Program-made: the position numbers and the translations under genes
NCBI GenBank assembly: GCA_025201845.1
Contig: MU603980.1
Coordinates: 28,549 to 92,548, forward strand
From: Martensiomyces pterosporus
Lineage: Eukaryota; Kickxellomycota; Kickxellomycetes; Kickxellales; Kickxellaceae
Reading direction: 5' to 3'
DNA: 64,000 bases
The notes under the pieces: generated by a model
The model's database searches: none
Seen by the model: the letters and a program-made list of their open reading frames with translations, nothing else
Told to the model about the DNA's origin: nothing
In this document: in pieces, positions 33,769 through 44,583 of the stretch
Layout: each line of letters begins with the position of its first letter
Numbering within the stretch: position 1 is the stretch's first letter

Positions 33769-34118
33769 GGTGAATAGCAGCAGTAGTAGTAGTAGTAGCA
33801 CGCAAATAATAGACACCAACTATCAAGTGCGTTGTTGAGCATGCAGAGGCAAAAGGTGGGGTGGGCGTGCTTGGCTCTTGGGGCTCCAGAAAAACAATTT
33901 TCTCGAGTGGACGAGCGATGCAGCAGGGGAGGTGCCGCGACTCGCTTTTGCCGACTCGCGCTAGCGACTGTGTGGTGCACAGCAAGCACTTCTGCTGCGT
34001 CTGCCGACAAAACAGCATGGTGCCAAGTGTCTGCTGGCTGCCTCGCTCATTCCCATTTCCCGTTCTTTACTCCACCACTTCAAATCAGCCTCAGATTGAG
34101 CTTTTGCTGGCCACCACG
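33769..34118. promoter_or_regulatory. Divergent promoter region of TCD and YME2
   Basis: This is 350 bases between divergent starts, including the trinucleotide repeat next to TCD. No further site is recognised. Confidence 0.45.
33777..33799. repeat. (AGT/AGC)n trinucleotide repeat
   Basis: About eight trinucleotide units lie just upstream of the TCD start. If translated in frame they would encode a leucine run, which explains the spurious longer reading frame. Confidence 0.85.
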
Positions 34119-37109
34119 ATGCTGTCAGGTCAGCTAGGGTGCCTTGCCCTCCAAAGAGCGGCGCCACGTCATCGTGGCAAGGCCTTTGCACGGCTGTGCA
34201 TGGGCAGCTCCTGGACGCTGCAGCGCGCTGTGGTGTCTGGGCAGCAGTGTCGCCATATCCATGTCGAGCGCGTGGAAACAGACGCTGGAGCAGAGGACCT
34301 GAAGAGCGGCTCTGCAAAGTACAGGGCGGGGCTCTACATAAACAGGGTGTTTCCGCTCAAGGTCTCTGTGATTGATATCCGTCCTTATCTCGTATCGAGG
34401 AATCTTGACATGATGAGACGCAAAGTCGAAACGCTGGTTCCAACGGACCTACCGCATGGCTTTGCGCTCGACCGGATAGAGCCACACAAGAGAGATGGCG
34501 GCAGCGTTGTCTACTTTACGTTCACCACATCTGGCTCGCACGAAGATGCCAAGGCTGTCGCCATGCAGATTGTCAGAGCCGTCGACGGCCACCTCTCCGC
34601 GGGCCGCGCGCATAGGTGGCACAGTCTCTGGCCAGCACGGTCGCTGCCAGTGAAGGGAGTGCCTTTCAACGAGGACATTGTGCGTTTGCTGCCGTCTAAA
34701 AAGATCAAGGTCGAGTTTAATGGACCCGACCTGACTGTGGAGCAGCTCTACAACGAGTTCAGGGAGTACGGCTTGATACTTGATATCGAGCCTCAGCCTT
34801 CTTCGGTAAAGGACACGCCGCGCTGGGCAGTCGTGTCGTATACAAAGCTGCGCTCGGCGACAAGCGCACGCAACTGCGTCCACGGCGACGTTGTTGGGTC
34901 GACAAAGCTCTCGCTCTCGTTTGTTCAGATGCGGCACGAGAGCGTTGTGTTCCAGTGGTTCAGGGCGCACACCAAATTCACAATCCCCTTGGCGGCAGCA
35001 GCGCTGATAGCGGCAATCTACGCGGTGTTTGATCCCATCCGCGAGTTCTTTGTCGAGAACAAGATCACGCACCGCTTCGACTTGTCCCGGCTCCCGCTGA
35101 TAGGCAGCATGCGCAAGGCTGTCCTGCGCAGCTTTTTGTGGCGTGGCGCAGCAGCCAAGGACAGCGTATCCACTTGGTCCGGGCTGTTTGAGCAGGAAGA
35201 GCGCCTGGTGTCGATTCTCAACGAGCCGCCAGAGAGCTTTGTGGTTGTCTCTGGGCCGCACGGGTCCGGAAAGACATCGCTTGTCGAAAAGGCGACTCGT
35301 GGAAAGAAGTACCGCATCGTCATCGATGCCTCAAAGCTCGGGTCACAACACAGCGAGATGGAGCAGATGATCATGCTGGCCAAGCAGCTTGGATACTGGC
35401 CCGTGTTCAGCTCGATCATCAGCATCACGAACGCCGTCGATCTGATGGTGACTGCGACTACTGGATCCAAGGCGGGGATTTCGGCCACACCGCAGTCACA
35501 GGTGCGCAAGATCCTCGAGTGCCTGGCATTTACGCTGACAAAGATCAGACATGACCAAACAAGGCGTATCCTTAATCAGGGGGAGCAGAGCAAGAGCGGC
35601 CAGCATGAAGGCTACCCGTATCCTGGCGAAGCTTTTGGCGATAGCGACCGCTTGAGCGCAGGCACACAGCTCCTGCCGCCCGATGAGATACCTGTGATCG
35701 TTCTAGAGAACTTCAAGGACAAGGACATGCCATTTGACAGCGCTATCTTGGAATGGTCAGCAAGCATGGTGGAGTCGGGGCTGGCTCATGTTGTGGTCAC
35801 AACGCGCAGCATTGGCGGATACCGCGACATTCAGCGCGCACAGCCACAAAGGGCAGTTAGCTTGCTCTCTCTTGACGATGCATCGCCTATGGGCGCGGTT
35901 GCAATGCTCCAGCGGCAACTCCAGCCCACAATGCCGCCAGCGCCTGATCCGGATGACAGCGACAAAGAGGCAGATGCCGGGCGGATGGCAGAGTACCAGC
36001 GAAGGCTGGACATGGTGCAGAGCGACCAGATTGCGTATGCCGCCAGCATTTTGGGTGGCCGGCTTGAAGACCTGCAGCTGTTTGTGCAAAAGGTCAAGGC
36101 GGGCGAAAGCATCGACGGGTCTCTTGAGGACATCATCCAGCGCGCAATAACAGAGATCCGCAAGTATGCGTTTGCCGACGACGCAGAGATTGGGCAGCAC
36201 GAGCACACCTGGTCGCCCGAGCAGTTCTGGTACCTTTTGACAGAGCTCGCAGGCAAGGGGAGCGTCCAGTACGACCGGATGAGAAACTCGCCCCTCTTTG
36301 TCAGCAACGACAGTGCTCTGCTGGGCTTGGAGGAAGCACAGCTTATCAGCATGCAGTACGACAACGACAGGCCGTCTCGCATCAAGCCTGGACGGCCCAT
36401 CTTCCAAACAGCATTTAGGCGGATTCTCGAAGACCCTGGCTTCTCCAGCTCCATGACGATGAAGATGAACAGGAAATTCATCGAGCTGGAGACGGCTAAG
36501 ATTCGCAAAGCGGAGGAGGAGCTGGCTCTGCTAAACGTCTTCAGAGCCAGTGCGGACTCGTACAACACGCTGACCTCGGGCATAGCGATGATTGCCGCGT
36601 CTCGGGATGCCAGCGGCGGTGGCCGTGGCGGCAGCAGCAGCGGCGATAGGAGATGGTCAAGGCACTCCGCTAGCAGAGAGCAAGATGGCGCAGCCAATGA
36701 CAGCTACAACCCCGAAGCATTTATCGCCAAGGCCGTCCGCAACAGCAATGGCCAGCCCACGCCCAGTGCTGCAGACAGCACCGAGCCAGGTGCAGCCACC
36801 AGGAATACAGCCTCGCAGCCGGCCTCTTCAAAGCAGGCGCCGTCGTCGTGGTTTGGCTGGCTATTTGGCAGATCGGCCAGCCCATCTGAGAAGCACCATC
36901 TGTCTGGTGATGCGCAGACATCCCAGAATAGCTTGGGAGTCAGCAATGGAGACCAAGGCTCGTTTGTCCCAACGGTGATTCCTGGTGTTCCTCGTGAGCT
37001 GCAAGGCCGCGTGCAGTTCCTGCTCAAGGCCATCCACGACAGCCAGAACAAGATAAACAGGTGGCAAGCAGACAACACTGTGGAGGCAAAGCAGCTTTCA
37101 GCTCTTTGA
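34119..37109 (+). CDS. YME2: Mitochondrial inner-membrane protein YME2 (RNA12)
   Basis: Homologue of Yme2/Rna12, an inner-membrane protein tied to mitochondrial DNA maintenance and crista/nucleoid organisation. The product is 996 aa from the ATG at 34119. The N terminus MLSGQLGCLALQRAAPRHRG is Arg-rich and nearly free of acidic residues, as in mitochondrial presequences. An RRM-like domain lies at about 184-268 (KKIKVEFNGPDL, LYNEFREYGLILDIEPQP). One membrane segment is at about 287-305 (IPLAAAALIAAIYAVF). An AAA-like domain begins with Walker A GPHGSGKT at 379-386, followed by PVIVLENFKDKD. The C-terminal third is Ser-rich with a WFGWLFGRS motif. The frame stays open upstream to 33861, but that sequence looks like leader. 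Confidence 0.92.
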   Translation: MLSGQLGCLALQRAAPRHRGKAFARLCMGSSWTLQRAVVSGQQCRHIHVERVETDAGAEDLKSGSAKYRAGLYINRVFPLKVSVIDIRPYLVSRNLDMMRRKVETLVPTDLPHGFALDRIEPHKRDGGSVVYFTFTTSGSHEDAKAVAMQIVRAVDGHLSAGRAHRWHSLWPARSLPVKGVPFNEDIVRLLPSKKIKVEFNGPDLTVEQLYNEFREYGLILDIEPQPSSVKDTPRWAVVSYTKLRSATSARNCVHGDVVGSTKLSLSFVQMRHESVVFQWFRAHTKFTIPLAAAALIAAIYAVFDPIREFFVENKITHRFDLSRLPLIGSMRKAVLRSFLWRGAAAKDSVSTWSGLFEQEERLVSILNEPPESFVVVSGPHGSGKTSLVEKATRGKKYRIVIDASKLGSQHSEMEQMIMLAKQLGYWPVFSSIISITNAVDLMVTATTGSKAGISATPQSQVRKILECLAFTLTKIRHDQTRRILNQGEQSKSGQHEGYPYPGEAFGDSDRLSAGTQLLPPDEIPVIVLENFKDKDMPFDSAILEWSASMVESGLAHVVVTTRSIGGYRDIQRAQPQRAVSLLSLDDASPMGAVAMLQRQLQPTMPPAPDPDDSDKEADAGRMAEYQRRLDMVQSDQIAYAASILGGRLEDLQLFVQKVKAGESIDGSLEDIIQRAITEIRKYAFADDAEIGQHEHTWSPEQFWYLLTELAGKGSVQYDRMRNSPLFVSNDSALLGLEEAQLISMQYDNDRPSRIKPGRPIFQTAFRRILEDPGFSSSMTMKMNRKFIELETAKIRKAEEELALLNVFRASADSYNTLTSGIAMIAASRDASGGGRGGSSSGDRRWSRHSASREQDGAANDSYNPEAFIAKAVRNSNGQPTPSAADSTEPGAATRNTASQPASSKQAPSSWFGWLFGRSASPSEKHHLSGDAQTSQNSLGVSNGDQGSFVPTVIPGVPRELQGRVQFLLKAIHDSQNKINRWQADNTVEAKQLSAL

Positions 37110-37604
37110 AGCCCCGACTGTGTAGCTGGGTCTATTTTTATTTGCATTGCAAAAATAGCTTGAACTGCCATTTGCCACACACAATATCTGGCAGCCAATC
37201 AGCAAAGGCAGCTTGCTGCTATGAATAGGGGTGCTGTGTTTTGCAAGCGCCGCCTTGCACTGCTCTGCTGCAGCGCTCTTGCTGCGTTTCTTTATACCTT
37301 TCTCTGCAGCCCGTTCGTCTCCTCTCTTTGCTTTACTAGAGCTGGTCTCTTGCTGTTTGCCTTTATTCAACCATTCTAGCGGCCCCTGTACGCTTTTTTT
37401 GTTTACAGATCCTCTTGTTACTTTCTTCAGCGTCTGCACCTGCACCTGCACACACATCCTCTGGCACGTACACGTTTTCTTTTCTCTGCTTGATACCGCA
37501 CCACCCACTCGGCCGTTCGTTCCTTCTTGCCAACAGCTACACGAGCACAAGCGCAGGCTTGATAGCACCGCACACCTAATAGCTTACGCGACCCACCTGC
37601 ACAC
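37110..37604. other. Spacer between YME2 and the RasGAP gene
   Basis: This is 495 bases on one strand: the YME2 3' end, then a pyrimidine-rich promoter or leader (about 37290-37540) before the RasGAP start. No gene is supported. Confidence 0.45.
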
Positions 37605-40600
37605 ATGCCTACAGCAGAGGCCTTTCTCGGGGTGCTCCCCTTCAACATAAAGGGCACATCATCGCCAATTCCACGGCGGCTGCACCCGCTGCAGGGCAGC
37701 TCGGTATGTTATATTCATACAGCCTGCCACGGCCGCTGCTGCGACAGCATACAGCCCATGCTACTGCTCTCTACGGCGGCTGGACAGCAGCCCTTTATGA
37801 CACTCCTTTGTCTTTGGTGCTGTTCTTGCATAGCTAACACGCCCTTGACTGCTGCCGCACCACTGCTACTTGTAGATTAACGACCGGTTCAGCAGGCTGT
37901 TTAAGAATCGCAGCTCGCGCGTAGTCACAACAGATATAAACCAGAACCGCACAAGAGCCGACAGGGTACGTGTCATCTGTGCACCTTGGGCTTGTGCTGA
38001 AACGCGGTTGTGCGCTTATGTGTGGCTATTGTTTACTCTTTCAGCACCCTTTCTGCCTATTCAGGTTTTCTTCAATGGGATGCTAGCTGGGTGCATCCTC
38101 ATTATGCAACGCCATGCACCTCTTGTGCGTTTGATTGACGGCTCTTTCTGGCCTGGTTCGCATGTGCTGGCATCTGTGCATCATTGCTGCTGCTGCTATT
38201 GTGCGGTGCTCAGCAAGCTGGCACAATAGCAGCAGAAGCCCATGGGCACAAACACAAGCAAGCACCAGCACAAACACACGGCTTTTGAGAGAAGCGCCCG
38301 CCAAGATTTATGAACCCAATAGCCAGCGCATGCGTGTGTCCATATTCAATGCCAAGCGTATGCACTGCGTGCTGCGTGCTGCGTGCTGCTATTCTATTGA
38401 CATCCCAAACAATACTGATATGTGCTGCATGCGCCAGCCTTCCGCATTTTCAAACGCTTTGCCGCTCTATACTGATATGTGCTGCATGCGCCAGCCTTCC
38501 GCATTTTCAAACGCTTTGCCGCTCACATGCACAACCAACTTAGCAATGCGTCAGCGAGGTCGAGACGCACTATCTCCAAAAGCGGTCCACAGAGCTGCTA
38601 CTGGAGCACGACTTTGCAATGACAAGGCTGCTTTGCAGGCTGAGCGTTTCTGGCGACAAGGCAGCAACGATGGCAAGCCATCTGGTTTCGTTTATACGCG
38701 GGAACCCGCACACCTCGGACCGCGTTGAAGCGTTTGTCATGGAGGCATTTGACGAGCATCTGGACAGCTACTCAAGGACGTCGCCTAACCCCCGCAATAT
38801 TCTGCGCGACAACAACCTTGCCACCATGCTGGTGGTGTGCTACTTACAGCAAAGCTGCCGCAGCTACCTGGTATCGATACTGCAGCCAGTCATGAGAGCC
38901 ATTGGCCCCTACGTCGAAAACTGCGAGCTTGACCCCATGCGCCTGCCGCCTGGCTCAGACCTGGGGGTGACGTCGGGGAACTCGTACAATCTCTATTGCG
39001 TCTGTCGCTCGGTGCTTGACGCAGTGTTCTCTGCTGGGAGGCATGCGCCGCTCGAGATGCGGCGGCTGTGCGCGTTTATTCGCCGCAGAATCGAGACTAC
39101 CTGGAACATCCCGCCGCCTACCCCAGCAATCCGTCGGAGGCAGCAGGAAGCAGAGCTGCCCATTCTGGAATTGAGAGAGTGGGAGCACGACCTCAAATCG
39201 ACAGTGCAGGCTGACATCATGAGCGACATCAAGTCGGCGTTGGACGAGTGGCTAGGGAGACCCGAGAGTGCCTGCAGCCGCCGCCGCATGCCAAGTAGCA
39301 AGGGCGGCACGGCAGCAGCAGCAACAGCAGCAAAGGCAGCAACAGCCAGCATGCGAAGCAGCAACCAGTCAAGCAGCGGCAGCTCGAGCCATGCAACAGC
39401 ATCAATATCCAGACTAATGAGCGCAAACAGCTGCCCTGGCGCTCCGCTGCAGCCAAATGAAGGCAGTGCTGGCGCCAGCGAAAGCGGGTCGTATGCCACG
39501 GAGACGCGCCGGACAATAGAGGACATGATGTCTTCGTCATTTGCAAATATCAACAAGCTTGATACGTCGCTATCGCTCGACAGCAGCAGCATAGCCCAGA
39601 GCTCTGACACTACAGCCAGCCATGAGGAGGCTAGCGAGGGCCACCGGCAGCCTCACAATCCACACAGGGGCTTCCAAAGCTCAGGGTCGGCAAGACAGTA
39701 CAAGCGGCATAGCAGCAAGCGCCAGAGCGGCTCTTATTTTTCGCCAGTGGAGACGGTTATCAGCATGCTCATCTTTGTTCGCTTCTTTATCCCCATCCTG
39801 ACTGCACCGGATGCGTACGGCCTTGACGTCAGACTGTCGCCATCGAACCGTCGCGGCTTGCTTCTTTGCGCAAAGGTTCTCGCCGTTCTCTGCAACGGCG
39901 TATCCTTTGGGTCAAAGGAGCCCTACCTGCTGCCAATGAATGGTCTGATTCGGGAGTACCGCCCAAAGCTCCGTCGCTACCTCCACGTAATCTCGTCAAA
40001 CGTGAGCTACACCGTGGAGTCAGCACTGGATGCCGATGACGACAGCTCTGGCGACGAGTGCAGCGACGAGGACTCTGTCACCATTGACGAGTTGGCTTCT
40101 CAGTTCCAAATTGTCACCGTCGGAGCCAAAATTGCGACCAAAGAGGAGCAGCGCAAAAGCAGAATGTCGGTCTCTCGCGGATCGCACCTAAACAGCGGCG
40201 CCTTTGCTCTGGAAAAGGACTTGCCATCTGTTCCGCCAATACCTCAAGGGATGCTGCTCGGATCGCACCCTGCCACGCTCACACCGCCAAGCGCTGTGCC
40301 CTCGTCCAGGACAACCATCGATATCCCGTTCCACCCGCCAGGCAGCATGCAGTCGGCTGGCTCGTGTGTAGTGGCGCCTAACGAAATCGACGATGGCACT
40401 TTTGTCACGCTTGATTTCCTGCTTTGTCTCGAAAGTAGCCTCGGCAAGCTCGAGGGCGCAGTCCAGGAGCACGCCAGGCTTGATCCGGAGGATGAGCGGC
40501 ATGTGCAAGCGCTCTTCCGCGAACTCAAACCCATCATCCTTTACGCCGAGCATCTTACCTTGCCCGGTCGGCCATCGGGAACAGCAGCCATTATTGCGCC

Positions 40601-40769
40601 AGCCAACCAGTCCCACCAAGTGCAGACGCGGCGATATGCCCTGCCATTCATGTTCCAGGAATCCAAGCCTGCAGACGCGGAGAGCCCCGAAGAGCGCGGA
40701 CATCGGCGCACAAGCACACTCCCTGAAAACTACAGATTCGCAAACACATTTAACCATTTTCCGATGTAG
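37605..40769 (+). CDS. Ras GTPase-activating protein with inserted GAP domain
   Basis: RasGAP that stimulates GTP hydrolysis on Ras. I model three exons: 37605-37703, 37876-37965 and 38544-40769, all phase 0, giving 804 aa. Exon 3 opens QCVSEVETHYLQKRSTELLL. The arginine finger is probably R151 in NPRNILRDNNLAT, equivalent to R789 of p120GAP. The other hallmark block is LIFVRFFIPILTAPDAYGL, near 470. Between the two halves, at about 285-465, sits a Ser/Ala-rich insertion that most RasGAPs lack. The C terminus is acidic then Ser/Pro-rich. Because the second intron is 578 bases and contains repeats, another small exon could be hidden there. Confidence 0.85.
38186..38239. repeat. 19-bp inverted repeat (hairpin) in RasGAP intron 2
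   Basis: The arms 38186-38204 and 38221-38239 are complementary at 18 of 19 positions, with the inner 15 perfect (CTGCTGCTATTGTGC against its complement). The loop is 16 bases. It lies inside the second intron. Confidence 0.85.
38412..38524. repeat. 57-bp tandem duplication in RasGAP intron 2
   Basis: Two copies start at 38412 and 38469 with a period of 57 bases. They are identical over at least 56 bases. The second copy ends about 19 bases before the inferred acceptor at 38543, so both copies cover the likely branch-point and polypyrimidine region. Confidence 0.93.
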
Positions 40770-41465
40770 ATTGCTGCTGAGCTTCTGTCGCCGCCGCGGC
40801 CGTGTCAAAAGGGTTTGCTCTGCTATTGCCGAGCGCCTGTTCTAATAAAAAAAATATATATATACATATATGTACTTCAAGGGCGGAAGCGCCGCACCGC
40901 TGCCTATTATATGCGGTGATCCTGGAACATGGATTAGCGGGTTTGGTTAATCACCAGTGCGCTTTGGCCCATGTAAGCAGCAAAAAATAAAATCCTAGTT
41001 GATAAGCGCGAGATATTGTTGCAAGCGCGATCCCCCACGCCTATGCCCAGCACTTTCTCAGTGCTCTTTTGCTTTTCCTTGCTTCTCATTCATTAGCATC
41101 TCTAGGGCTCCTCTTTCTGCTTGCCGCGGTCTTCTGCAACTTCCCATTCACCTCTGCCAGGTAAGCCCTTAGCACAAGGACGCGGCGCAGCGGCTGCTGA
41201 AATGCGCACCGCGAATCAATATATGCGATTTGGCGATTCTAAGCCGGCAGCGAAGAGTGCTTCGAGAATTGAAAAGGCTGGCAACCCGGCGACTGCCTAT
41301 TTCTGCCAAGCTATGGCCATGCACGCCGCCCTAGCGTCTGCACCCTGCTGCTAACCCCTGCTCGCTCCGCTGCCAGCCCTTCTGCACCTTTAACCTTCTA
41401 GGCAAACGCTCAGGTGGTCATAATTTACAAAGTCGCTTCTATACACATCCCTCGGTGTTGACATA
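40770..41465. other. Spacer between RasGAP and bL12m
   Basis: This is 696 bases. A polyadenylation-like AATAAA at 40844-40849, followed by an AT run (about 40850-40870), probably ends the RasGAP transcript. A second weak AATAAA-like signal lies near 40983. Pyrimidine-rich sequence at 41050-41160 may belong to the bL12m promoter. No gene is supported. Confidence 0.5.
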
Positions 41466-42418
41466 ATGGTAAGCAGGACGGTCAAGGCCGTGTCTGTGCT
41501 TTCTGCCGGCTGGGTGATCCGCGGCTCTTTTGGCACTTGCAGCAAACCGACGAAACAAGCAGCCTCCCTCGACTTAACCCAGCACGGCTTCTGTTTGATC
41601 TCCTTGTTGTGTAGTTCCGTGCTTCCTTGGTCCGCTCTATTGCCCGCCCTCTTGCCAGCCGCAGACTTGTGCACGTCAGCGCCATTCGGCGGTCGGCTGA
41701 GCCAATCCCCACTCCTGAGGGAACCGGAGCCTCGACAGATGTCAGCCCAAAGATCGCTGCCATCGTCGATAAGGTCGCAGAGCTGACCCTTCTCGAGACC
41801 TCCCAGCTTGTTGACGCCCTCAAGGTAAGAGCAACGCATAGCCCTCCATGGCTGCATGTCTCGCTGGGGATGCTTGAGTACCTAACCCGCTGCTCAACGC
41901 TCTTGTTACCATGTGTTTGCTTTTTTTGCCAACCGTTCTTGCTCTGATCTTGCATAAATACAGGCCAAGTTCAACATTACTGAGGCTGTCCAGGTCGTCG
42001 CCGGCGCTGGTGCTCCTGGTGGCGGTGCTGCTGCTGCTGCTGCTCCTGCAGAGGTAAGTTTGCTGAATACACAAGCGAGGCTGCAAGACTGTCAGCGCCT
42101 TAGGTGCCACATGCCTGTGCGCTCCCGACGCATTGAGTACTTAGCTGCGCCGCCTTTCATCCATGCCATTTGAATGCACACTAGGAAAAGCCCGCCGAGA
42201 AGACCGAGTTCAAGGTCAAGCTTGAGAAGATCGATGCTGCGCAAAAGGCCAAGGTCATCCGCGAGATCAAGAACCTGATCCCGGACATGAATCTGGTCGC
42301 TGCCAAGAAGTTCGTTGAGAGCGTGCCCAAGGTTGTCAAGGACGTAGCGCCCAAGGATGAGGCCGAGAAGATCAAGAAGGCTCTCGAGGCTCTTGGTGCC
42401 ACCGTTGTTCTCGAGTAA
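41466..42418 (+). CDS. MNP1: Mitochondrial ribosomal protein bL12m
   Basis: Mitochondrial L7/L12 stalk protein that recruits translation GTPases. There are four exons: 41466-41468 (the ATG alone), 41615-41824, 41964-42053 and 42185-42418, giving 178 aa. The joined start MFRASLVRSIARPLASRRL is a strong mitochondrial presequence. The N-terminal dimerisation region reads IAAIVDKVAELTLLETSQLV. The Gly/Ala hinge (AGAGAPGGGAAAAAAPAE) falls in exon 3. The C-terminal domain has EFKVKLEKIDAAQKAKVI, EIKNLIPDMNL and VESVPKVVKDVA. All introns are phase 0, with GTAAG donors. Because the initiator codon stands alone, predictors would probably miss the presequence. S. cerevisiae MNP1 and human MRPL12 are the equivalents. 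Confidence 0.93.
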
Positions 42419-42858
42419 AGCGCCCGCAAAAGGCTGCTCTGCTCAGCAGGGCGCTAGACCAGGCTTCTTTTTTTTGCGATCCACGCTTTGCTCTCTCCAT
42501 TTCGTGTACCAGCCAACGAACCAAAAAAAAAATCTACTACACAGCATCATCGCTTTTGTTCACATGCGAGCCGCGCCGCAAAGCTGCTCCAGCAGCCCTG
42601 TTATTAAAGCGATTGCCCTCTGCTGGCTGACGTGGCAGCCGTCACTTCGCCACCCACTTTTTCCCACATTCTCGTTTTGCACGCAGAGGGAGCACAAGAC
42701 CGGTGCACTCGGTACTGGTGCGTCTTCTGCCTTGGGCAGCTCGAAGCGCTTTTTCGCCTTAGCACGCTGTTCTTTATTACCCTTTTTTTTAGTTGCGCAT
42801 CTGCATATACTCCCCTTTACTCTTGATACGCAGCTCCCAGCCTCATTTCCTGCGCAAA
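42419..42858. promoter_or_regulatory. Intergenic region with the calnexin promoter
   Basis: This is 440 bases holding the bL12m 3' end (A-rich run at about 42522-42531), the UPR-like element at 42628-42635, a pyrimidine-rich stretch and CATATAC at 42803-42809 shortly before the calnexin start. Confidence 0.5.
42628..42635 (+). promoter_or_regulatory. UPR-like element upstream of calnexin
   Basis: TGACGTGG matches the XBP1/ATF6-type unfolded-protein-response element and resembles Hac1-bound sites. It lies 224 bases before the calnexin ATG, inside an imperfect palindrome GGCTGACGTGGCAGCC. Calnexin is a classic UPR target, which makes the site plausible. The match is 8 bases and has not been tested. 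Confidence 0.45.
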
Positions 42859-44583
42859 ATGACGCAAAAACTCAATCTGTTGCTGCTTCTCGCACTTGCC
42901 ATGCACGCGAGCCAGGTGCGCGGTAGCGAGGCAGCTGCCGAAGAGGCCGACCCCGCAGAGATTCCAAGTGTTGCCCCCAAGCACAGCATCAGGCTGCTCG
43001 AATTCGAGCCATACGCCGTGTCTGGAGCAGCCCTGTGGGAGCAGTTCACCGACAAGTCGGAGCCTCGCTGGAAGCGTAGCAACGCACTGAAGGAGGGCGA
43101 GGACGAACTCCGCTATGACGGAGAATGGGCCATTGAGGAAGTAGCTGAGCTGGCGGGCGTTGAGGGCGACAGGGCCCTTGTCGTCAAGAGCGAGGCTCGC
43201 CACCACGCCATCTCCTCGCAGCTCGCAGAGCCGTTTGATCCCGCTGCCAGTGGGCTGGTTTTCCAGTACGAGGTCAAGCTCCAGGAAGACCTCAACTGCG
43301 GCGGTGCATACGTCAAGCTTCTGACGGCGCCTACCAAGGGCGAGTTCAGCGATGCATCGCCTTACACGCTCATGTTTGGGCCAGACAAGTGCGGCGAGAG
43401 CAAGGTTCACCTGATTTACCGCCATCTGAATCCGATTACCGGCAAATACACGGAGCACCACCTTGACCAGCCCCCGACTCCCCCCATTGACCGCCTCTCC
43501 CACCTCTACACGCTGGCCATCAGCACCAACAACACATTCAGCATCCTTATTGATGGTGCTGAGCGTCGCACAGGCACGCTGCTTGACGACTTTGTGCCGC
43601 CTGTGAACCCGCCCAAGGAAATCGACGATGTCAACGACAAGAAGCCAGGCGACTGGGAAGACGAAGAGAGGATTCCTGACTCCGATGCGACAAAGCCCGA
43701 TGACTGGGACGAGGATGCGCCGATGATGATCCCCGACGAGGATGCCGCAATGCCTAAGGGCTGGCTGGAGAACGAGCCGCTGATGATCGAGGACCCTGAG
43801 GCGCAAAAGCCTGCCGACTGGGACGACGAAGAGGACGGCGAGTGGTCGGCCCCCATGGTGCCCAATCCACGCTGTGCGGATGCGGTTGGATGCGGAGCAT
43901 GGGAGCGGCCGATGACCCGCAACCCAGAATTCCGCGGCCAGTGGTTCGCGCCGCTCATCGACAACCCAAAGTACAAGGGTGAGTGGGCGCCTCGGCGCAT
44001 CCCCAACCCCGACTACTTTGAGGATCTTGACCTCTACAAGCTCACAAAAATCGATGCCGTCGGGTTCGAGCTGTGGACCATGCAGGCAGGCATCACATTC
44101 AACAACATCTACTTGGGAGCCAGCGCTGAGGCAGCCGCAGCAATCGCCAAGGACGTCTGGAAGCCCAAGTTTGACACCGAGGCTGCAGTCGAAGAGGCTA
44201 CACGTCCCAAGCCTCCACCTGCTCCAGCTGCCCCAAAGCCCCCGGTTCTTGAGCTCTTCAAGGCGCGTCTCTTTGAGATCACCACTAGCATCGAGCGCTT
44301 CTACACTGCCCTGCGCGACGACGGTATTGTTGCAGCCCTGCGCGACGAGCGCAGCGGTGCCTTTGGAGTCCTCATGGTCACTGCCGCTCTGGGATGGCTG
44401 TTCTGGAACCTCGTCATCATTGTCCGCTTTATTGGCGGTGTTATCCTTGCCACGTCGCCAGACAGTGCTGCTGACGCTGGTGCTGCGCCGTCCAGCGACT
44501 CGAAGGCTGTGGCTTCGTCGAGCTCGCGGGCCGCTGCTTCGAGTGGCACTGCCGTTAAGCGCGGTGCTGCAAAGTCCGACTAA
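42859..44583 (+). CDS. CNX1: Calnexin, ER lectin chaperone
   Basis: Type I ER membrane chaperone that binds monoglucosylated N-glycans on folding glycoproteins. It is a single exon of 574 aa. The signal peptide is about 1-22 ([18 protein letters not shown]). The lectin domain includes [21 protein letters not shown] and [13 protein letters not shown], with the conserved cysteine pair visible. The P-domain has [32 protein letters not shown] and [13 protein letters not shown]. Its second repeat type follows: [26 protein letters not shown] and [14 protein letters not shown] transmembrane helix lies at about 501-533 and a Ser/Ala-rich tail of about 40 residues ends [12 protein letters not shown]-like element lies upstream. 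Confidence 0.97.
   Translation: MTQKLNLLLLLALAMHASQVRGSEAAAEEADPAEIPSVAPKHSIRLLEFEPYAVSGAALWEQFTDKSEPRWKRSNALKEGEDELRYDGEWAIEEVAELAGVEGDRALVVKSEARHHAISSQLAEPFDPAASGLVFQYEVKLQEDLNCGGAYVKLLTAPTKGEFSDASPYTLMFGPDKCGESKVHLIYRHLNPITGKYTEHHLDQPPTPPIDRLSHLYTLAISTNNTFSILIDGAERRTGTLLDDFVPPVNPPKEIDDVNDKKPGDWEDEERIPDSDATKPDDWDEDAPMMIPDEDAAMPKGWLENEPLMIEDPEAQKPADWDDEEDGEWSAPMVPNPRCADAVGCGAWERPMTRNPEFRGQWFAPLIDNPKYKGEWAPRRIPNPDYFEDLDLYKLTKIDAVGFELWTMQAGITFNNIYLGASAEAAAAIAKDVWKPKFDTEAAVEEATRPKPPPAPAAPKPPVLELFKARLFEITTSIERFYTALRDDGIVAALRDERSGAFGVLMVTAALGWLFWNLVIIVRFIGGVILATSPDSAADAGAAPSSDSKAVASSSSRAAASSGTAVKRGAAKSD

Noticed and set aside
33769..33819. Upstream TCD start adding a leucine run (possible signal peptide)
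   Set aside because: The leucines come from a trinucleotide repeat, and the family-like anchor already follows the downstream ATG.
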